From Acidaminococcus fermentans (lineage in GTDB: Bacteria; Bacillota; Negativicutes; Acidaminococcales; Acidaminococcaceae), in contig NZ_VULN01000005.1 in the NCBI RefSeq assembly GCF_009696675.1, positions 1 through 64,000 on the forward strand: a stretch of 64,000 nt of DNA. The letters run 5' to 3'. Positions 14,995 to 23,128 of this stretch are shown piece by piece (positions within the stretch are counted from its first letter, which is position 1; each line of letters starts with the position of its first letter). The position numbers and the translations under genes were made by a program. The notes beneath the pieces were generated by a model. It saw nothing but the letters and a program-made list of their open reading frames with translations. It made no database searches and was not told the DNA's origin.

Positions 14995-16053
14995 TTATTT
15001 ATGTTCCCAGATATCCACACGGCGGTTGTCGGCTTTGCCGGCTTCGGTGGCGTTGTTGGACGCAGGGTTGTTTTCGCCCTTGTAGTTCAGCTGCATACGG
15101 GAAGCAGCCACACCGTTGTCGTTGGCGTATTTGGCCACGTTCAGCACACGGCGTTTGGACAGGTCTTCGTTGTAGGCGTTGGAAGCATCGGAGTCGGTGT
15201 TCCCTACCAGTTTAAAGGTGGAATCCGGATGAGCCTTGGCTACGGCTACGAAGTTGGCCAGTTTGGCAGCTTCGGAAGCCTTCGGGGTATCCACGTCGGA
15301 ATCGAAGTGGATGCTGTCCAGATAGTAGTCATTGTACACATGAGCCGGAGCAACCGGTTCAGCCACCGTCGGTGCCACCGGTTCTTCCACAGGTGCCGGA
15401 GCCGCTTTCTTGTGGCCGCCGAACCGATAGGACAGACCTACCAGGAAGCCCCGGTATTTGATGTTGTTGTCGTCATCCAGCTTGGTATCCACATACCGGT
15501 ATCCGGCGTTCAGATCCCAGTTGTCAGCGAAGGTGTAAGCCAGGCCGGCATCCCACTGGCTGGTCTTCTTAGTGCCCAGGGCGCCTTCTGCATAGAAAGC
15601 CAGGTTCTTGGCCAGGTCGTATTTGGTCCGTACACCGAACTGAGCCACGTTGTTGATCACGCTGTCAGCGCTGCCGGTGTGTGCCCCATGGTAGCTGCCG
15701 TCAAAATCATTGTTGATCCGGTTCCAGCCGCCGAACAGAGCCCAGTTCTTGCCCAGGCTGTATACCAGGTTCACTTCGTTCTGGTCCCCGTCGGTCTTGA
15801 AATCTCCGGCTTTGGTCTTCAGGCCCCGATAGTTGTATTCCAGAGCCCATTTGTCGGAAATCCCATAACCCAGGCCACCGTCAAAGTTCCATTTGGTGCT
15901 GGATTCATTCCCGTCGAATTTGGCTTTGGGAGCCCAGGCCCCTGCGTTCAGCTGCCATTCTCCCTGATCCCAGCTGGTCTGAGGAGCTGCAAAACCCATG
16001 GAAGCAACGGAAGCCAGTACAGCCAGCGTCACTGCAAATGCTTTCTTCTGCAT
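14995..16053 (-). CDS. OmpA-like outer membrane protein
   Basis: A 352-residue precursor with a Sec signal peptide (about residues 1-22, ending GFAAPQ). An eight-strand barrel of about 165 residues follows, with alternating aromatic strands such as KWALEYNYRGL and LGYGISD. Then comes a Pro/Ala/Val hinge (PAPVEEPVAPTVAEP), and a C-terminal OmpA domain with the peptidoglycan-binding GNTDSDASNAYNEDLSKRR. It tethers the outer membrane to the wall, direct evidence for a diderm cell. Start at 16053 follows AAGAAGGAA; the longer frame adds eight residues before the signal and is unlikely. Confidence 0.93.
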   Translation of the reverse strand: MQKKAFAVTLAVLASVASMGFAAPQTSWDQGEWQLNAGAWAPKAKFDGNESSTKWNFDGGLGYGISDKWALEYNYRGLKTKAGDFKTDGDQNEVNLVYSLGKNWALFGGWNRINNDFDGSYHGAHTGSADSVINNVAQFGVRTKYDLAKNLAFYAEGALGTKKTSQWDAGLAYTFADNWDLNAGYRYVDTKLDDDNNIKYRGFLVGLSYRFGGHKKAAPAPVEEPVAPTVAEPVAPAHVYNDYYLDSIHFDSDVDTPKASEAAKLANFVAVAKAHPDSTFKLVGNTDSDASNAYNEDLSKRRVLNVAKYANDNGVAASRMQLNYKGENNPASNNATEAGKADNRRVDIWEHK

Positions 16054-16179
16054 TGAAGATTCCTTCTTCCCGTTCAATTTTTTCCATATAAAAAGTACTG
16101 GACTGACCAGTCACTTTACAATTCATATTGTATACCTTTCTGGATGAAGAGATTATGAATGGTTTGTGACATAAATGTG

Positions 16180-16227
16180 AAAAGGGACTGTGAAAAAATG
16201 ATTTCTCATTTTTTCACAGTCCCTTTT
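16180..16227 (-). terminator. Long hairpin terminator between the 388-residue gene and ompA
   Basis: A 22-bp stem (16180-16201 pairs with 16206-16227) built on AAAAGGGACTGTGAAAAAAT, with a four-base loop. Symmetric A and T ends allow termination in both directions. Confidence 0.85.
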
Positions 16228-17393
16228 CACATATCCTTCCCCGGCTTCAGGCCGCTTCCGTCGTTGTTCTGGAGGAGGCTGAAGCTTTCCACGGACTGTT
16301 TGAAGGCCCGGAGTTTCAGGTCGTAGTTGATGGTGTCGTCGGTCTGGTACCGGATCTGATACCCGTTGCCCTGGGCGTTCATCAGATAGGTGTTCACCAC
16401 AAAGACCTTTTTCAGGTCCCCGCTGTCGGTGCATTCCGCCATGCTCCCGTTGAGGGTGCCCACGGAAATGGGTTCGTGGCGCAGTACCGTAATGTTGGGC
16501 GTATACCGGGTCACCTTCTGGATGAAGGCGCTCTCCGCTTCCTTCAGCCCTTCGGGGGTGGAATTCCCCAGTTCCGCAAAAGTGTCATCGGAAAATTCCC
16601 GGACCATCATCCCGTCGGTGTGGACGCTGCTCAGAGACCGTCCGAACAGCACATTGTCCGCCCGGAGGGTGTACATCCGCCAGCCGCTGGGGATTTCCAT
16701 TTCATAGCCCATGCCGGGCACCGTGAGAAGGTTCACATCGGTGTACTTCACCCGGCTGAGCGTCAGGTCGGAACACAGGGACTGGAGGGCGGACCGGGCC
16801 GCCGCTTCCAGGTTTTCCGGCGCGCTTACGTTCACCACCAGCAGCACGTTCTTTTCCGGCTGGTAGGCCCGGCCGATCAGAAAGGGCCGGTGGGTCCGCA
16901 GCTTGTCTTCCGGCACCGCCACATAGGTATAGCTGTCCAGATCCTTCTTCTTGTCCTTTTTGGGTTCCGGTTCTCCGGAAGTGCTCCGATACTTTCGGAG
17001 CTTTTCTCCCAGGATCCCGTCCAGGGCCGGCTGGCTGCCGAAATTCCGGGAGCTGCCGTCATCCTGGATGGTGTCGTTTTCCTGGTCCTGGATCTTCCCC
17101 AGGAACTTCTTGAAATCTTTCTTCTGCTCCGTGGAGTACTGCTTCATGGGGACGGACACAAAACTGGGCAGGGTGTACAGATCCGCACTGACCAGGAAAT
17201 CCTTCCCCACGGTGAAGCGGATCCCCGTGGAGGTATGGTAAATCTCTTTGCTGCCGGGAGGCACCGTCAGGGTATAGCCTCCGCTGGCAGGTTTGTAGGT
17301 GTTTTTGGGTGCTGCCGCTCCGGCCTCCCCGGCCTGGAACAGACCCAGGCACAGGAGAGCCGCAGCCAGCCCCCATCGTTTCAGTTTATTCAT
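16227..17393 (-). CDS. Secreted protein of unknown function
   Basis: A 388-residue protein with a signal peptide (about residues 1-26, LALLCLGLF-type core ending AGAAAPK). Two similar-looking beta-rich halves begin near GGYTLTVPPGSKEIY and PGMGYEMEIPSGWRM, recalling PsbP/DUF-type lipoprotein domains. A charged insert, EPEPKKDKKKDLDS, lies near residue 145. No Cys lipobox is seen. It starts 10 bp after nfnB and may share its transcript. No family is assigned. Confidence 0.65.
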   Translation of the reverse strand: MNKLKRWGLAAALLCLGLFQAGEAGAAAPKNTYKPASGGYTLTVPPGSKEIYHTSTGIRFTVGKDFLVSADLYTLPSFVSVPMKQYSTEQKKDFKKFLGKIQDQENDTIQDDGSSRNFGSQPALDGILGEKLRKYRSTSGEPEPKKDKKKDLDSYTYVAVPEDKLRTHRPFLIGRAYQPEKNVLLVVNVSAPENLEAAARSALQSLCSDLTLSRVKYTDVNLLTVPGMGYEMEIPSGWRMYTLRADNVLFGRSLSSVHTDGMMVREFSDDTFAELGNSTPEGLKEAESAFIQKVTRYTPNITVLRHEPISVGTLNGSMAECTDSGDLKKVFVVNTYLMNAQGNGYQIRYQTDDTINYDLKLRAFKQSVESFSLLQNNDGSGLKPGKDM

Positions 17394-17402
17394 GCTCTGC
17401 AG

Positions 17403-18791
17403 TTACTTCCCTAATTTTTCTTTCAGATAGGCATCCATTTCCAGGGCGGCCTTCTTGCCGGCCCCCATGGCGGAAATAACGGTGGCTGCCCCGGTGACGA
17501 TGTCACCGCCGGCAAAGACTCCCGGGATGGAGGTTTCTTCCTTTTCATCCACGGTAATGAGCCCCTTCCGGTTGGTCACCAGATCCGGGGTGGTGTGTTT
17601 CAGCAGGGGGTTGGGGCCCTGGCCGATGGCCATCACCACCATGTCCACATCGAACACATGGTTGGAGCCGGGGATCTCCACCGGGCTCCGGCGGCCGGAG
17701 GCATCCGGTTCGCCCAACTGGGTCCGGACACATTCCATGCCGGTGACCCAGCCATCTTCGTTCCCCAGGATCTTCACCGGGTTGTTCAGCATGTGGAGTT
17801 CGATGCCTTCCGCCTTGGCGTGCTGGATTTCTTCCTTCCGGGCGGGCATTTCCGCTTCGCTCCGGCGGTAGACCACGTAGACGTTTTCCGCTCCCAGCCG
17901 TTTGGCGGTCCGGGCGGCATCCATGGCCACGTTGCCGGCCCCCACCACAGCCACGTTCTTCCCTACATACACGGGAGTGGCCATTTTCGGGAACTTCCAG
18001 GCTCCCATCAGGTTCACCCGGGTAAGGAATTCGTTGGCAGCGTACACCCCGTTGAGGGCTTCTCCGGGGATCCGCATAAAATGGGGCAGCCCGGCGCCGG
18101 TACCCACGTACACAGCCTGGAACCCTTCTTCACCCAACAGTTCATGGAGGGTAAAGGTGCGGCCGATCACCACATCGGTCATGATCTTCACGCCCAGCAC
18201 CTTCAGCTGTTCGATTTCGTGCTGGACGATGGCTTTGGGCAGACGGAATTCAGGGATGCCGTACATGAGCACCCCGCCCACTTTGTGGAGGGCTTCGAAC
18301 AGGGTCACGTCATAGCCCATTTTGGCCAGATCCCCGGCAGCGGTGAGACAGGAGGGGCCTCCGCCCACTACAGCCACTTTGATGCCGTTCTTGGGTGCCA
18401 GGCCTTCCTTCACCATGTCCGTGCCCTTTTCCCGGGCCCGGTCCGCCACGAACCGTTCCAGACGGCCGATGGCCACCGGTTCTCCCTTGATGCCCAGGAT
18501 GCAGTGTTTTTCGCACTGGTTTTCCTGGGGACACACCCGGCCGCACACGGCAGGCAGGGAGTTCTTGTTCTTCAGGATGTGGATGGCGCCGTCAAAATCC
18601 TTTTCCGTCAGGGCATGGATGAACTGGGGAATGTCCACGTTCACCGGGCACCCCTTCACGCACTGGGGATTCTTGCAGTTCAGGCAGCGCTGGGCTTCAT
18701 CCACCGCCGTGTCTTCCGGATAGCCCAGGGCCACTTCCTCGAAATTATGGTTCCGTACATCAGCCGGCTGTTCCGGCATGGGATTTCTCAT
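17403..18791 (-). CDS. nfnB: NADP-binding subunit of Nfn transhydrogenase, GltD-like
   Basis: About 462 residues. Two 4Fe-4S cysteine sets, CLNCKNPQCVKGCPV and CGRVCPQENQCEKHC, occur in the N-terminal 100 residues. An FAD-binding VVGGGPSCLTAAGDLAK follows, then an NADPH-binding GAGNVAMDAARTAKRLGA and a C-terminal IPGVFAGGDIVTGAATV. Together with the adjacent FAD/2Fe-2S protein this is the NfnAB pair. NfnAB couples reduced ferredoxin and NADH to NADP reduction by electron bifurcation. Its start overlaps the nfnA stop (ATGA at 18791-18788); an alternative ATG is at 18779. Glutamate synthase small subunit is the usual mis-annotation; no large subunit is nearby. Confidence 0.85.
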   Translation of the reverse strand: MRNPMPEQPADVRNHNFEEVALGYPEDTAVDEAQRCLNCKNPQCVKGCPVNVDIPQFIHALTEKDFDGAIHILKNKNSLPAVCGRVCPQENQCEKHCILGIKGEPVAIGRLERFVADRAREKGTDMVKEGLAPKNGIKVAVVGGGPSCLTAAGDLAKMGYDVTLFEALHKVGGVLMYGIPEFRLPKAIVQHEIEQLKVLGVKIMTDVVIGRTFTLHELLGEEGFQAVYVGTGAGLPHFMRIPGEALNGVYAANEFLTRVNLMGAWKFPKMATPVYVGKNVAVVGAGNVAMDAARTAKRLGAENVYVVYRRSEAEMPARKEEIQHAKAEGIELHMLNNPVKILGNEDGWVTGMECVRTQLGEPDASGRRSPVEIPGSNHVFDVDMVVMAIGQGPNPLLKHTTPDLVTNRKGLITVDEKEETSIPGVFAGGDIVTGAATVISAMGAGKKAALEMDAYLKEKLGK

Positions 18792-19630
18792 TCCTCCACG
18801 CATCTGCAATGCCCCCCGCAACTGTATTCTACTGCTTCCTGGTCCTTGTACATCTTGGAACGCTGCATCAGGTTCTTGAAGTCCACCTGATGGGCATCGA
18901 ATTCCGGCCCGTCACAGCAGGTGAACTTGCTTTCATTGCCCACCTGCACCCGGCAGCCGCCGCACATGCCGGTGCCGTCCACCATAAGGCAGCTGAGGCT
19001 GGCAGTGGTCTTCACGTTGTAAGGCCGGGTGACCTTGGCCACGTTCATCATCATGATGATGGGGCCGATGGCCACCACCAGATCCGGATGGTTCCCTGCT
19101 TCCAGCATTTTCCGGAGGGGATCGGTAACAAAGCCCTTGATGCCTTCGGACCCGTCGTCGGTGGTGATGATCATTTCATCGCTGATCTTTTCCATCCGGT
19201 CCCGCCACAGGATCAGGTCTTTGTGACGGCCCCCGATGATGGTGATCACCTTGTTGCCCAGTTCGTGATAGGCCCGGGCGATGGGATGGACCGGTGCTAC
19301 GCCGATGCCCCCGCAGACCATGACCACAGTACCGAATTTGCCCATTTCAGAAGGCTGGCCCAGAGGTCCCAGGATGTGCTGGATATCGTCTCCCTGGGCG
19401 AAATCTTCACACAGGTGCCGGGTGGTGTTCCCCACCGCCTGGACCATCAGGGTGATGGAGCCTTTTTCCCGGTCGAAATCGCCGATGGTCAGAGGGATCC
19501 GTTCGCTGGTTTCATCCACCAGTACCATGACGAACTGTCCCGGTTTGCATTTGTGCGCAATGAGAGGCGCATCCACTTCAAATTCCCAGACTGCAGGTGC
19601 CAACTGCAGTTTTTTCAAGATCTTTGCCAC
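18788..19630 (-). CDS. nfnA: NAD/FAD/2Fe-2S subunit of Nfn transhydrogenase
   Basis: About 280 residues. A ferredoxin-reductase beta-barrel carries PLTIGDFD; the NAD-binding core has VCGGIGVAPVHPIARA; C-terminal cysteines in GMCGGCRVQVG and TCCDGPEFDAH bind 2Fe-2S, as in PyrK/SudB/NfnA proteins. I chose the GTG at 19630 because AAAGGAG lies 8 bp upstream and the resulting length matches known NfnA. The in-frame ATG at 19660 falls inside a heptad repeat and has no ribosome site. Confidence 0.85.
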   Translation of the reverse strand: MAKILKKLQLAPAVWEFEVDAPLIAHKCKPGQFVMVLVDETSERIPLTIGDFDREKGSITLMVQAVGNTTRHLCEDFAQGDDIQHILGPLGQPSEMGKFGTVVMVCGGIGVAPVHPIARAYHELGNKVITIIGGRHKDLILWRDRMEKISDEMIITTDDGSEGIKGFVTDPLRKMLEAGNHPDLVVAIGPIIMMMNVAKVTRPYNVKTTASLSCLMVDGTGMCGGCRVQVGNESKFTCCDGPEFDAHQVDFKNLMQRSKMYKDQEAVEYSCGGHCRCVEE

Positions 19631-19657
19631 ACCAAACACTCCTTTATTGTCGTTTTT

Positions 19658-19742
19658 CATTCATCGTCAGCCGTTCATCGTCCGTCAGGACGGTGGTGGG
19701 GTCCGGCCAGCGGCCCCGTTCTTCACTCTGCACTGGCTGTCA
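19658..19742. repeat. Heptad arrays between mtaD and nfnA
   Basis: TTCATCG, TCAGCCG, TTCATCG and TCCGTCA run from 19660 to 19687, and CTTCACT, CTGCACT-type units span the mtaD stop near 19721-19734. This short gap between two same-strand genes thus carries two different heptad families. Confidence 0.65.
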
Positions 19743-21018
19743 TTTCCTTCAGACACTGTCCCACTTCCGCGGTGACTTTCTCCAGGTCGATGGTGGTCAG
19801 TTCTCCTTTGCGCAGCAGGATGTTCCCGTCCACCAGCACCGTGTCCACGTCCGCGGAGGACCCGGCGTACACCAGAAGGGACGTGCGGTCGTGCCGGGGG
19901 TACCAGGCCGGGGAGGCCATGTTGTAGAGCACCACATCCGCCTTCTGGCCCACTTCCAGTTTCCCCAGGTTTTTCAGGCCCACAGCTTCCGCCCCCATCC
20001 AGGTGCCCATGGCAAGGGCCTGGGAAGCCGGTACCGCCTTGGGATCCCCGGACTGGGTCTTGGCCAGCATGGCCGCCAGCCGGACTTCTTCCAGCATGTC
20101 CAGATTGTTGTTGCTGCTGGCCCCGTCGGTGCCCAGACCTACGGTGATGCCCTTTTCCAGCATCCGGGCCACAGGAGCGATGCCGCTGGCCAGTTTCAGG
20201 TTGCTCTGGGGGTTGTGGGCCACCCGGACCCGGTGCCGGGCCATAATGTCCATATCCTCCTCATCCACATGGACACAGTGGGCCGCCAGGGTCCCTCCGT
20301 CGAACATCCCCAGTTCTTCCATCAGGGCAATGGGGCTCTTGCCGTACTGTTTCCGGCAGTCCGCCACTTCCCCGGCGGTTTCCGCAAGATGCATGTGGAT
20401 TTCCGCCCCCAGTTCCCGGGCCCGGGCGATGACGGATTTCAGATAATCCGGGCTGCAGGTGTAGGGGGCATGAGGACCGAACATCACGGTGATCCGTCCG
20501 TTCTGGGCCCCGTTCCAGGTCTTGTACAGCTGCGTGTTCTCCTCCAGACGGGCGGCCCCGTCTGCCACGCTGCTGCCGGTGAGACCCCGGGACAGTACTG
20601 CCCGGATGCCGCTGTCCGCTGCAGCCTTGGCAGTTTCTTCCATAAAGAAATACATGTCGGCGAAACAGGTGGTGCCGGTGCGGATCATTTCCGCGATCCC
20701 CAACAGGCTCCCCCAGTACACCGCCCGGCCGTCCAGTCTGGCTTCCAGGGGCCAGATCCGGTTCTGGAGCCAGTCCATCAGGGCCATGTCGTCGGCATAG
20801 CTGCGGAACAGGGTCATGGCCACATGGGTATGGGCGTTCACCCACCCGGGCACCGCCAGGTGATTCCGTCCGTCGATCACTTCCCGGCCTGCCACCGGTT
20901 CTGTGCCCACATACCCAATGGTGCTGCCGTTGATCCCGATGTTGAACAGGGTCCCGTCCCCGGGATCTGTCAGTTCCACATTCTGCAATACGATATCATA
21001 TACCATGTCCAGCGTCAT
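19723..21018 (-). CDS. mtaD: 5-methylthioadenosine/S-adenosylhomocysteine deaminase-type amidohydrolase
   Basis: About 431 residues, amidohydrolase superfamily. Metal site WVNAHTHVAMTLFRSYADDM, later HMHLAETAGEV, AAHCVHVDEEDM, and GLGTDGASSNNNLDML with the catalytic Asp. The set is typical of MtaD/SsnA enzymes, which deaminate MTA or SAH to the inosyl form. The ATG overlaps the mtnP stop (ATGA), and an alternative ATG is four codons later. Pairing with mtnP supports a role in methylthioadenosine salvage. The stop codon lies within a heptad repeat. Confidence 0.85.
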   Translation of the reverse strand: MTLDMVYDIVLQNVELTDPGDGTLFNIGINGSTIGYVGTEPVAGREVIDGRNHLAVPGWVNAHTHVAMTLFRSYADDMALMDWLQNRIWPLEARLDGRAVYWGSLLGIAEMIRTGTTCFADMYFFMEETAKAAADSGIRAVLSRGLTGSSVADGAARLEENTQLYKTWNGAQNGRITVMFGPHAPYTCSPDYLKSVIARARELGAEIHMHLAETAGEVADCRKQYGKSPIALMEELGMFDGGTLAAHCVHVDEEDMDIMARHRVRVAHNPQSNLKLASGIAPVARMLEKGITVGLGTDGASSNNNLDMLEEVRLAAMLAKTQSGDPKAVPASQALAMGTWMGAEAVGLKNLGKLEVGQKADVVLYNMASPAWYPRHDRTSLLVYAGSSADVDTVLVDGNILLRKGELTTIDLEKVTAEVGQCLKEMTASAE

Positions 21019-21842
21019 TCCTCCTTTTTGTCCCCGCCGAAAGCCTCCAGCCGGAAGCCCCCGTATTCCTGCAGGGCCTGGGCGCAATGGCAGCTGTGGG
21101 TCAAAGGCCCGTCATCCTGCACATAGGCTTCGATCACGGACAGGATCTGCTTTCCCAGCTTCTCCATGGCTTCCGTCACTTCTTCGTGGGACAGGGCCCG
21201 GGCCGCCAGCCCGGAACCCATATTGGTGACCACGGAACAGTTGGCGTAGCAGATTTCCGCTTCCCGGGCCAGCACCGCTTCCGGCATGTTGGTCATCCCG
21301 GCCACGTCCCCGCCCATGGCTCCATACATCCGCACTTCCGCCGCCGTTTCATACCGGGGCCCTTCCGTCACCACATAGGTCCCCTGTTTGCTGTGCCGGA
21401 GCCCCAGTTTCACCAGGCAGCGGATCAGCCGTTCCCGGAGCGCCGGGCAGTAGGGCTGGGCGAAATCCACATGGGCCACCTGGCCGTTCTCCCCGTTGAA
21501 GAAGGTGTTCACCCGGCTTTTGGTAAAGTCCAGGATCTGGGTGGTGGCCACAAAAGTCCCCGGAGGCAGTCCCCGGTTCAGGGACCCCACCGCCGTAAAG
21601 GACAGGATCTCCGTGACTCCCAGCTTCTTCAGGGCGAAAATGTTGGCCCGGTAGTTGATTTTGTGGGGCGGGACACTGTGGTCCAGGCCGTGCCGGGCCA
21701 GGAAATAGATCTCATGGCCGGCGGCGGTCCCCTTCAGGCAGTGAGCCTGGCCGAAGGGCGTATCCACCGTTAAGGCGGTGAGCCGGCCGAAGGAGGACGC
21801 ATCCTCCACCCCGGTGCCGCCGATGATGCCGATTTTCCGCAA
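21015..21842 (-). CDS. mtnP: S-methyl-5'-thioadenosine (or 6-oxopurine nucleoside) phosphorylase
   Basis: A 275-residue PNP/MTAP family II enzyme: KIGIIGGTGVEDASSF opening, FLARHGLDHSVPPHKINYRA phosphate and substrate loop, TEGPRYETAAEVRMYGAMG, and GMTNMPEAVLAREAEICYA. It phosphorolyses MTA or a 6-oxopurine nucleoside. Downstream deamination of MTA to MTI by the coupled mtaD product would make an inosine-type substrate plausible here. Operon order HAD phosphatase, mtnP, mtaD with 4-bp overlap to mtaD. Confidence 0.85.
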   Translation of the reverse strand: MRKIGIIGGTGVEDASSFGRLTALTVDTPFGQAHCLKGTAAGHEIYFLARHGLDHSVPPHKINYRANIFALKKLGVTEILSFTAVGSLNRGLPPGTFVATTQILDFTKSRVNTFFNGENGQVAHVDFAQPYCPALRERLIRCLVKLGLRHSKQGTYVVTEGPRYETAAEVRMYGAMGGDVAGMTNMPEAVLAREAEICYANCSVVTNMGSGLAARALSHEEVTEAMEKLGKQILSVIEAYVQDDGPLTHSCHCAQALQEYGGFRLEAFGGDKKEE

Positions 21843-21857
21843 TTGGAATCACCTCGC

Positions 21858-22520
21858 TCAGTTTGATGGTTCAACAAAGGAAAGCAGGTCTCCCAGGGAC
21901 CGGATCACATAATCCGGCTGAATGAACCGGTCGAAGAATTCCTGCCGGAATGAGGTCCAGCCCACCTTCACCGTCTGGCAGCCGGCTTTGTGGCCGCTGA
22001 CCAGGTCATAGGGGCTGTCTCCCACACAGAGGCAGTCCTCTCCGGCAAGGCCCAGCAGTTCCAGGCCCTTTTCCATAGGTTCCGGGTCCGGCTTGTGGGC
22101 GCTGCATTCCTGGCACCCGATGATGCCGTCGATGCAGTCTTCCAGCCCCAGACACCGGAGCCCCCTAAGGCAGCTGGCTTTGAACTTGCTGGTGACAATG
22201 GCCATGGGGACCCCGGCCCGGCGCAGGGCAGCAAGCCCCTCCTTCACTCCGGGAAAGGGCTGGATCATGGCGTCGTGCCAGGCGGTGTTGTACTGGCGGT
22301 AATAAGCCACCATCCGGTCCATCTCTTCCGGATCGGTGCAGCCGGTGATCCCGGCCAGGCCGTCCCGGAGGGGCAGGCCGAAGGTGTTGATGATGGTCTG
22401 GTCATCCACCTGATTCCCTGGGACGAAATGGTCCAGGGTCTGGTGGAAGGTGGCCAGGATCAGGGGCGTGGTGTTGGCCAGCGTCCCGTCAAAGTCAAAT
22501 AAAATTCCCCGTGCAGCCAC
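21858..22520 (-). CDS. HAD-superfamily phosphatase, PpaX/Gph-like
   Basis: A 220-residue HAD subfamily IA protein: motif I ILFDFDGTLANTTPL, motif II IVTSKFKASCLRGL, motif III KPDPEPMEKG with Lys, motif IV CVGDSPYDLVSGHKAG. Length and motifs resemble PpaX pyrophosphatase or phosphoglycolate phosphatase. Fifteen bases separate it from mtnP. Substrate cannot be fixed from sequence. Confidence 0.8.
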   Translation of the reverse strand: MAARGILFDFDGTLANTTPLILATFHQTLDHFVPGNQVDDQTIINTFGLPLRDGLAGITGCTDPEEMDRMVAYYRQYNTAWHDAMIQPFPGVKEGLAALRRAGVPMAIVTSKFKASCLRGLRCLGLEDCIDGIIGCQECSAHKPDPEPMEKGLELLGLAGEDCLCVGDSPYDLVSGHKAGCQTVKVGWTSFRQEFFDRFIQPDYVIRSLGDLLSFVEPSN

Positions 22521-22589
22521 AGAAAGCCTCCTTCGAACATACTACAACGGTCATTTTACCATGAATCGACAGAAAATTAAAGGATTTTA

Positions 22590-23128
22590 AAAAGGGGCCG
22601 CCGCACTCGCGGCAGCCCCGTCAATGGTCAATGGTCAATGGTCAATGGCCGAAGGAAGCCAAATGCTGAAGCATTCGGCGCAGAACATACGGCCCGCCCT
22701 TCTTCCCTGGCGGGCAAAAGGAAACGGCGCCGAAAATGGCGGCGCCTAACCCACCACCAGCCTTACGGCTGGTCCCCCGCCCTTGTAAAGGGCGGATATG
22801 GCGCATCGGGCTGAAGCCCTGATGCAAAAAAGTCATGGATTTCAGGCGCCAGCGTATATTGCCTCCTGCAGGACCAAGACTGCAGGACTCAAACCATCAT
22901 TCCGCTTATATATCCGCCCTTTTCAAAGGAGAGATCGCCGCGCGGGCCCAAGACTGCAGGACTCAAACTATTATTCTGCTTATATATCCGCCCTTTTCAA
23001 GGGCGGGGGACCGCTGCGCTTGCACAGTGGTGGTGGGTTAGCAGCGTCAGCTGCATTTCCCATCAAAGGAACCTGCCGCCGCAGGTTCCTTCCTTTGGCT
23101 GCAGACTGATGCCTAGTGACTGTCAGCT
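22590..23128. repeat. Repeat-rich intergenic region: GTCAATG heptads, hairpin block B copy 2, 76-bp tandem unit
   Basis: Four exact GTCAATG units occupy 22620-22647. A GGCGCC hairpin (22727-22746) leads into block B with outer arms AACCCACCACC (22748) and GGTGGTGGGTT (23029-23039). Inside, a segment starting CAAGACTGCAGGACTCAAAC is present twice, at 22874 and 22950. It ends with hairpins GCAGCGTCAGCTGC and GGAACCTG/CAGGTTCC and heptads at 23101-23128 that include the addA stop. No gene is supported in this stretch. Confidence 0.75.

Noticed and set aside
17403-18791. Calling the GltD-like protein a glutamate synthase small subunit
   Set aside because: No large subunit is nearby, and the partner is an FAD/2Fe-2S NfnA-type protein, so NfnB fits better.
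19631-19660. ATG at 19660 as the nfnA start
   Set aside because: It lies in a heptad repeat without a ribosome site. The GTG at 19630 has AAAGGAG at 8 bp and gives the normal length.
22620-22647. Possible CRISPR-like array of short repeats
   Set aside because: Units are 7 bp and contiguous, with no spacers; no cas genes are in the window.
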